A stretch of 64,000 nt of DNA from positions 186,001 to 250,000 of the forward strand of contig CAWBZS010000013.1 of the NCBI GenBank assembly GCA_963793335.1. The letters run 5' to 3'. The notes below the pieces were generated by a model, which was not told where the DNA came from, made no database searches, and saw only the letters and a list, made by a program, of their open reading frames with translations. The position numbers were made by a program, and so were the translations under genes. Each line of letters opens with the position of its first letter. Position 1 is the first letter of the stretch. Below are positions 16,349 to 24,918 of the stretch, one piece after another. This stretch comes from Sva-07 sp963793335 (GTDB lineage Bacteria; Actinomycetota; Acidimicrobiia; Acidimicrobiales; Ilumatobacteraceae).

Positions 16349-17323
16349 ATGGCCGACGCTGAGACACACCTCCCCCAGCCGTTCACGAATGTCGAACTCG
16401 CGCTCCCCGATCGACGAGAGGGAAAGGTGCGCGTGTCGTACGCCGCCGGCGACGGGCAGCGTCTCTTCGTCACCACCGACCGGCTGTCGGCATTCGACCA
16501 GGTGCTCACCGGCGTGGCCTACAAGGGGCAGGTGCTCAACCAGCTGTCATGGTGGTGGTTCCAACACACCACCGACATCGTTGCGAACCATGCGCTCTCC
16601 ACGCCCGATCCCAATGTGCTGATCGCCCGCGCTGCGACCCCACTCACCGTGGAGGTGGTCGTGCGCGGCTACATCACCGGTGTCACCGACACCGCACTCT
16701 GGACTCGCTACGCCGCAGGTGAGCGCACCATCTACGGCCATCGCTTCGACGATGGCCTGGCCAAGAACACACCGCTTCCGGAGCCACTGGTGACGCCCAC
16801 CACCAAGGCGCTCGACGGCGGCCACGACGAGCCATTGTCACCAGCCGACGTTGTTGCGGGCGGACACGTCGAGGCCGACCTCTGGCGACGCGTCGAGGCA
16901 GCTGCGATCGAGCTCTTCCAGCGAGGGACCGATCGCGGCATTGCAGCCGGACTGATCCTCGCCGACACCAAATTCGAGTTCGGGGTCGCCGCCGACGGTG
17001 AACTGTTGTTGATCGACGAGGCCCTCACCCCGGATTCCTCTCGTTGGTGGGTGGCGGACACCTACGACGAACGGCTGGCTGCGAACGCGGAGCCGGAGAG
17101 CCTCGACAAAGAAGTGGTCCGCCATGCGCTTGCCCATGCCGGGTACACGGGCCACGGACCGCGTCCGGACTTCACGGATGATGGATGGTCCGAGGTCTTC
17201 GCGGCGACGTCCGCACGCTACATCGACGCTTACGAACGCCTGTCGGGAACGCCGTTCGTTCGTGGCGCCTACCCTGTTGGCTCACGCATCGACGCCGCAC
17301 TGGCGGAATTGGACTTCCACTGA
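16349..17323 (+). CDS. purC: SAICAR synthetase PurC
   Basis: PurC joins CAIR and aspartate using ATP. The 324-residue protein is of the longer, yeast ADE1-like form. Visible landmarks are GKVRVSYA, RLSAFDQVL, VEVVVRGYITG, the ILADTKFEFG block and LLLIDEALTPDSSRWW, which hold the nucleotide and metal sites. It starts 9 bases after the purQ stop and ends 1 base before the purF start. No purE, purK or purB is in the window, so those steps are encoded elsewhere. Confidence 0.95.
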   Translation: MADAETHLPQPFTNVELALPDRREGKVRVSYAAGDGQRLFVTTDRLSAFDQVLTGVAYKGQVLNQLSWWWFQHTTDIVANHALSTPDPNVLIARAATPLTVEVVVRGYITGVTDTALWTRYAAGERTIYGHRFDDGLAKNTPLPEPLVTPTTKALDGGHDEPLSPADVVAGGHVEADLWRRVEAAAIELFQRGTDRGIAAGLILADTKFEFGVAADGELLLIDEALTPDSSRWWVADTYDERLAANAEPESLDKEVVRHALAHAGYTGHGPRPDFTDDGWSEVFAATSARYIDAYERLSGTPFVRGAYPVGSRIDAALAELDFH

Positions 17324-17324
17324 C

Positions 17325-18821
17325 ATGGGCACTCGCCTCGCTTGCACCGCCGTCCACGACGACCACGATCTGACCGGGACGGTGTCCCGCCAGGCCGACG
17401 ACGACACCCCCAAGGACGAGTGCGGCGTGCTCGGGGTGTCGACTCCGCACGGTGAAGGCGTGGCGCAGCTCGCGTTCTTCGGCCTGTTCGCGCTGCAGCA
17501 CCGCGGCCAGGAGGCGGCCGGGATCGCCGTCAGCGACGGCAAGCGCGCCCGCGTCCACAAAGAGGCCGGCCTCGTTGCAAACGTCTTCGATCCGGAGACG
17601 CTCGCGCCGCTCACGGGCTATCACGCGATCGGCCACACCCGGTACTCGACGACGGGGTCGAACGCCGAGCGCAACATCCAGCCATTCCTCGTCGAGACGA
17701 TGCACGGCCCACTCGCGCTCGCACACAACGGCAACCTCGTCAACGCACCGACCCTGCGCGACGAACTCCTGAACCGCGGCTTCGGGCTGACCGCCACCAG
17801 TGATTCAGAAGTGATGACGTTGATGCTTGCTGCTGCCGGCGGCCAGACCTGGCAGGAACGGATCGAGCGGACGCTGCCCGCCTGGAAGGGCGCGTTCTCA
17901 CTCGTGCTGCTCGCCGCCGACCACGTGATCGCCGTGCGCGACCCATGGGGGTTCCGGCCACTGTCGGTCGGCCGCCTCCCCCACGGCGGCCACGCAGTGG
18001 CGTCGGAGACGTGTGCACTGTCGACGCTCGGCTGTGTCGACATCGACGAGGTGCAGCCCGGCGAAATGGTGACGCTGCGCGGCGCCGAATTGCACCGCAC
18101 ACAGGTCCTCGCTCCGCAACCCCGCAGCGCACACTGCACGTTCGAGTTCGTCTACTTCTCGCGCCCCGACTCGGTGTGGGACGGCCGCAACGTGCACCAC
18201 GTCCGCCAGCGTCTCGGACACCAACTCGCCAAGGAGTGGCCAGCCGACGCCGACGTGGTGATCCCGGTGCCCGACTCGTCGATCCCGGCAGCGATCGGCT
18301 TCTCGAACGAGAGCGGGCTCCCGTTCAACGATGGCCTGATCAAGAATCGCTACATCGGACGAACCTTCATCGAGCCCACGCAGGACATCCGAGAACGTGG
18401 CGTGGCGTTGAAGTTCAACGCGTTGAGCGAGAACCTCGACGGCAAACGGGTCGTGATGATCGACGACTCGCTCGTGCGCGGCACCACTGCTGGACCGCTG
18501 GTGAAGCTCGTTCGCGACGCCGGCGCCACCGAGGTACACGTGCGGATCACATGTCCGCCAATCACCGACGCGTGCCACTTCGGCGTCGACATGGGCCACG
18601 ACGGGGACCTGATCGCGGCGCGCATGACCGTGGAGGAGATGCGCGAGCACATCGGCGCCGACAGCCTCGCCTTTCTGTCGCTCGACGGAATGATGCTCGC
18701 GGTGGCCGACCGCGAAAGCGGCGAGGACGACGGCTACTGCAACGGGTGTTTCACGGGCCGCTACCCGATCAACGTCGGCGACGCCCAGGCGAAACTCTCG
18801 TTCGAAGGCGTGCTGTCCTGA
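17325..18821 (+). CDS. purF: Amidophosphoribosyltransferase PurF
   Basis: PurF makes phosphoribosylamine from PRPP and glutamine, the committed and usually feedback-controlled step. The 498-residue protein starts with a propeptide of about 32 residues before Cys33 (DECGVLGV), the N-terminal nucleophile after cleavage. The glutaminase half shows GIAVSDG, GHTRYSTTG and HNGNLVN. The transferase half has the PRPP loop VVMIDDSLVRGTT. Cys residues in AHCTFEF, CPPITDACHFG and GYCNGCFTG match the four ligands of the 4Fe-4S form known from Bacillus. Its TGA shares one base with the purD start. Confidence 0.95.
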   Translation: MGTRLACTAVHDDHDLTGTVSRQADDDTPKDECGVLGVSTPHGEGVAQLAFFGLFALQHRGQEAAGIAVSDGKRARVHKEAGLVANVFDPETLAPLTGYHAIGHTRYSTTGSNAERNIQPFLVETMHGPLALAHNGNLVNAPTLRDELLNRGFGLTATSDSEVMTLMLAAAGGQTWQERIERTLPAWKGAFSLVLLAADHVIAVRDPWGFRPLSVGRLPHGGHAVASETCALSTLGCVDIDEVQPGEMVTLRGAELHRTQVLAPQPRSAHCTFEFVYFSRPDSVWDGRNVHHVRQRLGHQLAKEWPADADVVIPVPDSSIPAAIGFSNESGLPFNDGLIKNRYIGRTFIEPTQDIRERGVALKFNALSENLDGKRVVMIDDSLVRGTTAGPLVKLVRDAGATEVHVRITCPPITDACHFGVDMGHDGDLIAARMTVEEMREHIGADSLAFLSLDGMMLAVADRESGEDDGYCNGCFTGRYPINVGDAQAKLSFEGVLS

Positions 18822-21037
18822 TGCGCGTGCTCGTGGTCGGCGGGGGCGGTCGTGAGCAGGCAATCGCCTGGGCCTGCCGGCACCACGGCCATGACGTTCG
18901 AGTCGAACCAGCATTGGGCGCAGCGTCCACCGACGACACCGATCTGGTGATTCCCGGCCCAGAGGCACTGCTGGTCGATGGCATCGCCGACGAGTGCCTG
19001 CGACGGTCCCTGGCCTGCTTCGGTCCGACCGCCGCGCTTGCTCAGCTGGAGGCGTCGAAGTCGTATGCCCGCGAACTCGCCACGTCACTCGGGATCGCCG
19101 GCCCAGCGTTCGCCCGGTTCGGCGGGGCGGATGCGGTCGAGGACGCCAACGCCTGGCGGCGAGCGCTCGCACGCCCCGTGGTGGTCAAGCTCGACGGGCT
19201 GGCAGGCGGCAAGGGTGTCACGATTCCCGATGGCGATGCGGCCACGAGTGCGGCGATCGAGGCTGCGGCAGCGATCGGCACCTTCGTGCTCGAGGAGCGT
19301 CTGTCTGGGCCCGAGTGCTCGCTGCTGGCGCTCTGCGACGGAACGCGAGCGGTCGCACTGCCACTCGCCCAGGACCACAAGCGGCTCGGGGAGGGCGACA
19401 CCGGGCCGAACACTGGCGGGATGGGGGCCTTCGCTCCGGCGCCGGTGCCCTTTGCCGCCGACGAGCTGGTCGAGCAGTTCGTCCAGCCGGTACTGGACCA
19501 CTTCGCAGCTGCTGGCACCCCGTACGTCGGCGTCATCTTCGCTGGGCTGATGCTGACCGCAGCGGGTCCGCGCCTCATCGAATACAACGTGCGCTTCGGC
19601 GATCCCGAGGCGCAAGCCGTGCTCCCCCTCGTCGAGTCCGATCTGGCCGAACTCGCGATGGCGGCGACGCGCGGCGCGCTCGACGAGACCCCACTGGTCG
19701 TGCGGGCCCAGGCGACGTTGACGGTCGTCGCGGCCGCACCCGGGTATCCCGTCGCCCCCGTGCTCGGTGGTGCCATCGCCGACGACATGGAGAGCGGGGC
19801 GATCGGCCCCGACGGCACCACCACGCTGCGCTTCGACGCTGCGGTCGACGCCGCTGACGACGGCATCGACCGTGTGGCCGGTGGGCGGGTGCTGGCCATC
19901 ACGGGAATCGGCTTCGACCTCGCAGAGGCTCGTGCTGCCGCCTACGACCACATGCATCGGATTCACTTCGACGGCATGCAGATTCGCCGGGACATCGGCT
20001 GGCGGGCAATCGGCGCAGAGGTGACGTCCTACGCGGCGGCCGGTGTCGACATCGACGAGGGCAGCCGCGCCATCGCTGAGATGAAGGCCTCCGTCGAGTC
20101 CACCCACGACAACGGCGTGCTGCACGGCGTCGGGTCATTCGGTGGTGTCTTCTCCGCCAAGGCGATCACCGATCTCGACGACCCTGTCCTGGTGGCCTCC
20201 ACCGACGGGGTGGGCACCAAGGTGGAACTCGCGGCACGACTCGGGATGGTTCGAGGCGTCGGCATGGACATCGTCAACCATTGCATCGACGACGTGCTCG
20301 TGCAGTCCGCGAGGCCACTGTTCTTCCTCGACTACATCGCCGCAAGCGTGCTCGACGCGGACATGGTCGCCGAGGTGGTCGGCGGCATGGCAGACGCATG
20401 CCGCTCCGCCGGCTGCGCACTCCTCGGCGGCGAAACTGCCGAGATGCCCGGGGTGTACCAGCCCGGGGCGTTCGACATCGCCGGCACACTGATCGGTGTC
20501 GCTGAGCGGAGCGAGCTGCTCCCGCGCACCGATGTGGCTGCTGGCGACGTACTGATCGGCGTGGGGTCGAGCGGCCCACACACCAACGGATACTCGCTGT
20601 TGCGCAAGGTGTTCGACTGGATCCCGATGGACGTCGTCCCCGATGGGTTCGACCGATCGCTCGGCGAGACCCTGCTCGAACCGCACCGGTCCTATCTCGA
20701 CGTCCTTCGTCCGGCCCTCGCCGGTGGCGGCGTCAAGGCGCTCGCGCACATCACCGGGGGCGGGTTGCCAGAGAACCTTCCTCGGGTGCTGCCCGACGAT
20801 GTCGATGCACTCGTTCGACTCGGATCCTGGCCGATCTCGCCGCTGTTCAGACTGGTGCGCGAGCTCACGCCGTCGATGTCCACCGACGAGCTCTACCGCA
20901 CGCTCAACATGGGAATCGGCATGGTGATCGTGTGTGCTCCTGGCGATGTCGCAGCGGTGCAGGATCAGATCGACGAGCCCACTTGGACGATCGGCGAACT
21001 CGTCGCCGGTGCCGGCAGCGTCCGCCTGGTCGACTGA
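18821..21037 (+). CDS. PurD-PurM fusion: GAR synthetase and AIR synthetase in one frame
   Basis: One frame of 738 residues encodes two enzymes. Residues 1-400 are PurD (GAR synthetase, ATP-grasp): LVVGGGGREQA, VVKLDGLAGGKGV, GPNTGGMGAF, EYNVRFGDPEAQ, ending RRDIGWRAIGAE. The N-terminal domain is about 30 residues shorter than usual, and GREHA reads GREQA. Residues 401-738 are PurM (AIR synthetase): VTSYAAAGVDIDEG, ASTDGVGTK, GGETAEMPG, HTNGYSLLRKV. The join is at GTG 20021, a perfect PurM start, inside GTGA, the overlap form common in this window. One base less just upstream would give two coupled genes, so the fusion needs checking. The order resembles yeast ADE5,7 and animal GART. Confidence 0.88.
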   Translation: MRVLVVGGGGREQAIAWACRHHGHDVRVEPALGAASTDDTDLVIPGPEALLVDGIADECLRRSLACFGPTAALAQLEASKSYARELATSLGIAGPAFARFGGADAVEDANAWRRALARPVVVKLDGLAGGKGVTIPDGDAATSAAIEAAAAIGTFVLEERLSGPECSLLALCDGTRAVALPLAQDHKRLGEGDTGPNTGGMGAFAPAPVPFAADELVEQFVQPVLDHFAAAGTPYVGVIFAGLMLTAAGPRLIEYNVRFGDPEAQAVLPLVESDLAELAMAATRGALDETPLVVRAQATLTVVAAAPGYPVAPVLGGAIADDMESGAIGPDGTTTLRFDAAVDAADDGIDRVAGGRVLAITGIGFDLAEARAAAYDHMHRIHFDGMQIRRDIGWRAIGAEVTSYAAAGVDIDEGSRAIAEMKASVESTHDNGVLHGVGSFGGVFSAKAITDLDDPVLVASTDGVGTKVELAARLGMVRGVGMDIVNHCIDDVLVQSARPLFFLDYIAASVLDADMVAEVVGGMADACRSAGCALLGGETAEMPGVYQPGAFDIAGTLIGVAERSELLPRTDVAAGDVLIGVGSSGPHTNGYSLLRKVFDWIPMDVVPDGFDRSLGETLLEPHRSYLDVLRPALAGGGVKALAHITGGGLPENLPRVLPDDVDALVRLGSWPISPLFRLVRELTPSMSTDELYRTLNMGIGMVIVCAPGDVAAVQDQIDEPTWTIGELVAGAGSVRLVD

Positions 21038-21081
21038 TCGACCTGCAGCACCACCAATCGATCCGCGTCCACTCGGTGTTG

Positions 21082-21187
21082 CGGTGAGATCGCTCGGCCG
21101 CAGGTGCACTCACCGCTCACCGCAGGCTGGGAGCGCTCGGCACCGGTGAGATCACTGGGGAGCAGGTGCGCTCACCGCTCACCGCAG
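21082..21187. repeat. Two copies of a 44-bp palindromic repeat between convergent genes
   Basis: Copies at 21082-21125 and 21144-21187 have equal length and match at 39 of 44 positions. Each has GGTGAG at one side and CTCACCGCTCACCGC at the other, so each can form a hairpin. A third copy is at 49764-49807. They lie between the purDM and alaC stops and probably end both transcripts. The gap holds no gene. Confidence 0.75.
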
Positions 21188-21215
21188 TTGCGTGGCACGG
21201 ATCGCCCGGACCTGG

Positions 21216-22421
21216 TCAGCCGAGCTTGGGCAGACCGCGCTTGAGGTTGCGGATCGCTTGCTGAATGCGCTTTTCGTTCTCGATCAGCGCGAACCGTGCG
21301 AACCCTTCACCGCCCGGGCCGAACCCGACGCCTGGCGACAAGGCCACGTCGGCCTCGCGTACGAGCAACGAACAGAACTCCACGGAGTCCATCTCCGCGT
21401 ACGGTTCGGGGATCGGGGCCCACACGAACATCGAGCCGCCGGGCTTGGGGACGTTCCACCCGATGCGTTCCAAGCCCTCGATGAGGGCATCGCAGCGCGA
21501 CTCGTAGATCGAACGGACGTGGTCGGGGAACTCGGGGGCCTCGTTCATCGTGACCGTCGCAGCGATCTGCACCGGCTGGAACATGCCGTAGTCGAGGTAG
21601 CTCTTCAACTTCACCAGGGCTTGGACCACTTCGACATTGCCCAGCAGGAACGCGCTGCGCCAACCGGCCATCGAGAAGCTCTTGGTCATCGAGTACAACT
21701 CGACGGCGCAGTCCTTGGCGCCCTCGGCCTGCAGGATGCTCGGCGGTTGGTGGCCGTCGAAGCCGACGTCGGCATACGCGAAGTCGTGCACGACGATCAT
21801 CTCGTGTTCACGGCAGAAGTCGACGACACGTTGCATGAACGCGAGGTCGACGGTGGCGCCGGTGGGGTTGTGCGGAAACGAGATCACGAGCACCCGCGGC
21901 TTGGGCCAACCGATGTCCCATGCGGTCTGCAGGCTGTTCATGAAGTCGTCGGCGAAGTGCTCACGCTGGTCGGGGTCGGCCAGGAACTTCATCGGGACCT
22001 GACGAAGGTCGGCGCCGGCGAACAACGGTCCGTAGATGTGGATCGGATAGCTGGGACTCGGCACGATCGCGGCGTCGTCGTGGTCGAGCAGCACCCACAT
22101 CAGGTGACTGAAGCCTTCCTTCGAGCCGATCGTGTTGGTGATCTCGAGTTCGGGATCGAGGTCCACATCCCACTTGTTCTTGTAGTAGCCGGCGACTGCT
22201 TCGCGCAGCTTCGGGAGCCCGCGACTGAGCGAATACCGATGATTCTTGGGGTTCTGCGCAGCCTCGGTGAGCTTGTCGACTGCGATCTGCGGCGACGGGA
22301 TGTCGGGGTTGCCGAAGCCGAGGTCGACGACGTCGTGCCCGGCACGACGTGCCTCGATCTTCAACCCGTTGATGATCGAAAAGACGTACGGGGGAAGGTT
22401 TTCAATGCGCCGGAACTCCAT
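21216..22421 (-). CDS. alaC: Class I/II aminotransferase, AlaC-like
   Basis: A 401-residue PLP enzyme closely resembling the E. coli glutamate-pyruvate aminotransferase AlaC in layout: RIENLPPYVF at the start, GSKEGFSHLMW, PSPSYPIHIYG, SFPHNPTGATV, the PLP Lys in SMTKSFSMAGWR, LKSYLDYGMFQPVQ and FARFALIENEKRI. It most likely makes alanine from pyruvate and glutamate; related enzymes act in diaminopimelate or methionine-related transamination. ATG 22421 has TACCCT 7 bases upstream and no ribosome site. It is divergent from the pyrophosphatase gene. Confidence 0.88.
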   Translation of the reverse strand: MEFRRIENLPPYVFSIINGLKIEARRAGHDVVDLGFGNPDIPSPQIAVDKLTEAAQNPKNHRYSLSRGLPKLREAVAGYYKNKWDVDLDPELEITNTIGSKEGFSHLMWVLLDHDDAAIVPSPSYPIHIYGPLFAGADLRQVPMKFLADPDQREHFADDFMNSLQTAWDIGWPKPRVLVISFPHNPTGATVDLAFMQRVVDFCREHEMIVVHDFAYADVGFDGHQPPSILQAEGAKDCAVELYSMTKSFSMAGWRSAFLLGNVEVVQALVKLKSYLDYGMFQPVQIAATVTMNEAPEFPDHVRSIYESRCDALIEGLERIGWNVPKPGGSMFVWAPIPEPYAEMDSVEFCSLLVREADVALSPGVGFGPGGEGFARFALIENEKRIQQAIRNLKRGLPKLG

Positions 22422-22428
22422 CGTTGCG

Positions 22429-22434
22429 AGGGTA
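22429..22434 (-). promoter_or_regulatory. -10 box, leaderless start of alaC
   Basis: TACCCT on the minus strand, 7 bases before ATG 22421, without a Shine-Dalgarno sequence. Confidence 0.5.
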
Positions 22435-22463
22435 TCTGGCCTCGACGTGCGATGCTGGCAGTG

Positions 22464-22967
22464 ATGTCCAAGACACCAGCCCCCGATTGCATCCACGTGG
22501 TCATCGAGATTCCTCGTGGAAGCCGCAACAAGTACGAGATCGACCACGAGGACGGCAAGGTCTACCTGGACCGTCGCCTCTTCACGGCCACCACCTATCC
22601 GGCCGACTACGGGTTCCTGCCGGACACCCTGGCCGGCGACGGCGACCCGCTCGATGCGTTGGTTCTGCTCGAGGATCCGGTCTACCCCGGTGTCATCGTC
22701 GAGTGCCGGCCCATCGGTGTGCTGTACATGCACGACGAGGCGGGCCAGGACGCCAAGCTGATCTGCGTGCCGCCTCGTGAGCCTCGCTACGAGAACGTCA
22801 ACGAACTGTCAGGTCTGCCCCACCAGTTGGTCGAGGAGATTGAGCACTTCTTCAACGTCTACAAGGCGTTGGAGCCGGAGAAGCACTCCTCCAGCGAGGG
22901 CATGGGCGACCGGGCCGCCGCCTGGCGCGAAATCAACCAGTCGCGCGCGAACTTCGTTCCGCACTGA
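22464..22967 (+). CDS. ppa: Inorganic pyrophosphatase, family I
   Basis: A 167-residue soluble enzyme that splits pyrophosphate and pulls biosynthetic reactions forward. The signature DGDPLDALVL with its metal-binding Asp residues follows DYGFLPDTLAG; EIPRGSRNKYE and REINQSRANFVPH are other family blocks. ATG 22464 is used; ATG 22452 in the same frame would add four residues. The 3' end overlaps the convergent ROK kinase gene by 35 bases. Confidence 0.95.
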   Translation: MSKTPAPDCIHVVIEIPRGSRNKYEIDHEDGKVYLDRRLFTATTYPADYGFLPDTLAGDGDPLDALVLLEDPVYPGVIVECRPIGVLYMHDEAGQDAKLICVPPREPRYENVNELSGLPHQLVEEIEHFFNVYKALEPEKHSSSEGMGDRAAAWREINQSRANFVPH

Positions 22968-23928
22968 GCTCGGGCAGCAGCGCAGCGCCGACGGCGCCTG
23001 CGAGCGGGCCGAGCTGCGCGAATTCGATCCTCGGAACCCGACGCAGGCCCGGCTGGTAGAGCAGTTCGCCGAACCAGCGGGTGATCGGGTCGAGATACAG
23101 GTCCGCTCCCGACGCCAGGCCACCACCGAGCACGAACACCTCGGGATCGAGCGCATTGGTGAGGTTCGACAGCCCGAGCGCCACCCATTTCGCAAAGTCC
23201 TCGATCACCTCGAGCGCCTCGGTGTCGCCCTGGCGCGCTGCGGCCTGGACATCTTCGCCACGGACGGCTTGGGGGTCGCCACCAGCACTGCGCACCACGT
23301 TGTGGAGTCGATGTCCCGCTGCTGCGTCTCTCGCAAGCATCGCCAGTCCCGAACCGGATGCGTACCGCTCCCAGCAACCACGACGTCCACACGGACACGG
23401 CGGCCCGGACGGGTCGACGACCATGTGCCCGAACTCGCCGGCAAAGCCGTTGACGCCACGTTGCAACGATCCGTTGGCGATGAGACCGCCGCCGATCCCC
23501 GTACCGAGGGTGATCAGCATCATGTTGGCGATGCCGACGCCAGCGCCGAGCTGCCATTCCGCCACGGTGGCGCAGGTGGCGTCGTTGTCGACGACCACCT
23601 CGCAGCCGAAGCGGTCCGACAACAGCTTGCCGATCTCGAAGTCGGCGACGCCGTCGAGATTTGGCGCAGCGCGCAGCACCCCGCTCCGGGTGACCAGACC
23701 GGGGACCCCCACGCCGACGCTGCCTTCGTGTCCGACCGTGTCGGCGAGTTCGAACAGCACCTCGATCAGCGATGAGAGGCTGTTGTGGCCTCTCGGGGTG
23801 GGGTGCTGCGCCGACTCGATGACCTGCCCATCGTCGCCGAGGACCACGGCCTGCGCCTTGGTACCGCCGACGTCGATCCCGACACGTCGAGCCGGCGTGG
23901 ATGTGCCGACCCCGGCGGTCGGGTTCAC
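22933..23928 (-). CDS. ROK-family sugar kinase, probable glucokinase
   Basis: A 331-residue ROK protein. It shows the phosphate-1 motif GIDVGGTKAQAVVL, VDNDATCATVAEW with the catalytic Asp, GTGIGGGLI, and GEFGHMVVDPSG followed by the zinc motif CPCGRRGCWERYASG. No DNA-binding domain precedes the kinase, which favours an enzyme over a repressor. GTG 23928 overlaps the TGA of the SRPBCC gene (GTGA). Glucose is the most likely substrate but related hexoses are possible. Confidence 0.85.
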   Translation of the reverse strand: MNPTAGVGTSTPARRVGIDVGGTKAQAVVLGDDGQVIESAQHPTPRGHNSLSSLIEVLFELADTVGHEGSVGVGVPGLVTRSGVLRAAPNLDGVADFEIGKLLSDRFGCEVVVDNDATCATVAEWQLGAGVGIANMMLITLGTGIGGGLIANGSLQRGVNGFAGEFGHMVVDPSGPPCPCGRRGCWERYASGSGLAMLARDAAAGHRLHNVVRSAGGDPQAVRGEDVQAAARQGDTEALEVIEDFAKWVALGLSNLTNALDPEVFVLGGGLASGADLYLDPITRWFGELLYQPGLRRVPRIEFAQLGPLAGAVGAALLPELSAERSSRATG

Positions 23929-24359
23929 GCCTCGGCGCGGGCTTTCAGCTCACGGACGGTGTTGAGAATCCGGACTTCGGCGCGCCGCTTGACGAACCCC
24001 GGCAACGGGATCGCAAGATCGATCTCCAGGTCGTAGCGCACGTTGGTCCGCGTGTCACCGTCGGACTCGAAGCGCCAGACGCCGTCGATCGAGCGCTGAA
24101 TGTCGCCACTCAGCATCGACCACCCCATCGCGTTCGGGGCATCGCTGTAGTCGTACTTCAGCGTGTAGTGCGTGCTGCGGCCGAGCGCAGACGCTCGGAA
24201 CTCCACTTCGAGCGGTCGGCCGTCGGCGTCGACCGCGCGGATGTTCACGTCCTTGATGTCGTGCGCCCACATGGGGTAGCTCTCGAGGTCGATCGCGATC
24301 TGCCAGACGCGCTCGTGCGGAGCGTCGATGGTGATGATCTCTGTCGCGGACTCAGCCAT
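23925..24359 (-). CDS. SRPBCC (polyketide cyclase/START-like) protein
   Basis: A 144-residue protein with the SRPBCC helix-grip pattern: ITIDAPHERVWQIAIDLESYP at the start, central beta strands and a C-terminal helix FVKRRAEVRILNTVRELK. The fold binds hydrophobic ligands. It resembles the small protein encoded near pimB' and trpD in mycobacteria (Rv2185c), as far as I recall. ATG 24359 overlaps the upstream gene by 8 bases and the ROK gene starts in its stop codon, so three genes are coupled. Confidence 0.8.
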   Translation of the reverse strand: MAESATEIITIDAPHERVWQIAIDLESYPMWAHDIKDVNIRAVDADGRPLEVEFRASALGRSTHYTLKYDYSDAPNAMGWSMLSGDIQRSIDGVWRFESDGDTRTNVRYDLEIDLAIPLPGFVKRRAEVRILNTVRELKARAEA

Positions 24360-24882
24360 GGCCCTCATTCTTGTCGATGACACGGTCGGAAGTGGCGCCA
24401 TCGGGGTCGGCATCGTCGAAATCGTCGGGATTCAGACCGAAGCGCGGTGGGAAGACACCGTGGAATGCGCACCACAGCCCGCTGAGTCCGAGCCCGTACA
24501 TCGGCACCAGAATGCCGACCGCGAGCGAGGTCCCTGGCGTGCCGTCCTCGGCTTCGGAGCGAGCGATCGCAGTGACGAGCGCGACGGTCACCTGGACCAG
24601 CAGCATCAGGGACATGATCCTGCGTACCCGCGACGGCGTGGGGTCGCCGAGCAGCAGGTACATCTGCATCACGCCGATCTGCTCGGTCCGGCTGCGTTGC
24701 ACTGCGGTCCAGAACGACCACAAGAAGGCAACGACCCCCACGGTGAACAGCGACATCGCTGTGGCCGCTCCCACCCACTGGGCGGTCGTGGAGAACACGA
24801 CGGCGGCAAAGACTGCCGTGATCGTGAACACGACGGTTCCGACCACGTTGGCCAGCACGATCAGATCGCCGTCGCGTTTCAC
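24352..24882 (-). CDS. Membrane protein with four predicted helices, function unknown
   Basis: A 176-residue protein with hydrophobic segments at about 8-30, 36-58, 88-106 and 122-142. The C-terminal tail is acidic (PDDFDDADPDG). GTG 24882 has GGAGGC directly before it, closer than ideal, so the start is uncertain. It overlaps the SRPBCC gene by 8 bases. I do not recognise the family. Confidence 0.6.
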   Translation of the reverse strand: MKRDGDLIVLANVVGTVVFTITAVFAAVVFSTTAQWVGAATAMSLFTVGVVAFLWSFWTAVQRSRTEQIGVMQMYLLLGDPTPSRVRRIMSLMLLVQVTVALVTAIARSEAEDGTPGTSLAVGILVPMYGLGLSGLWCAFHGVFPPRFGLNPDDFDDADPDGATSDRVIDKNEGHG

Positions 24883-24918
24883 GCCTCCGAGTCTGCCAGC
24901 CGTCCACCCCGTTTGCGT

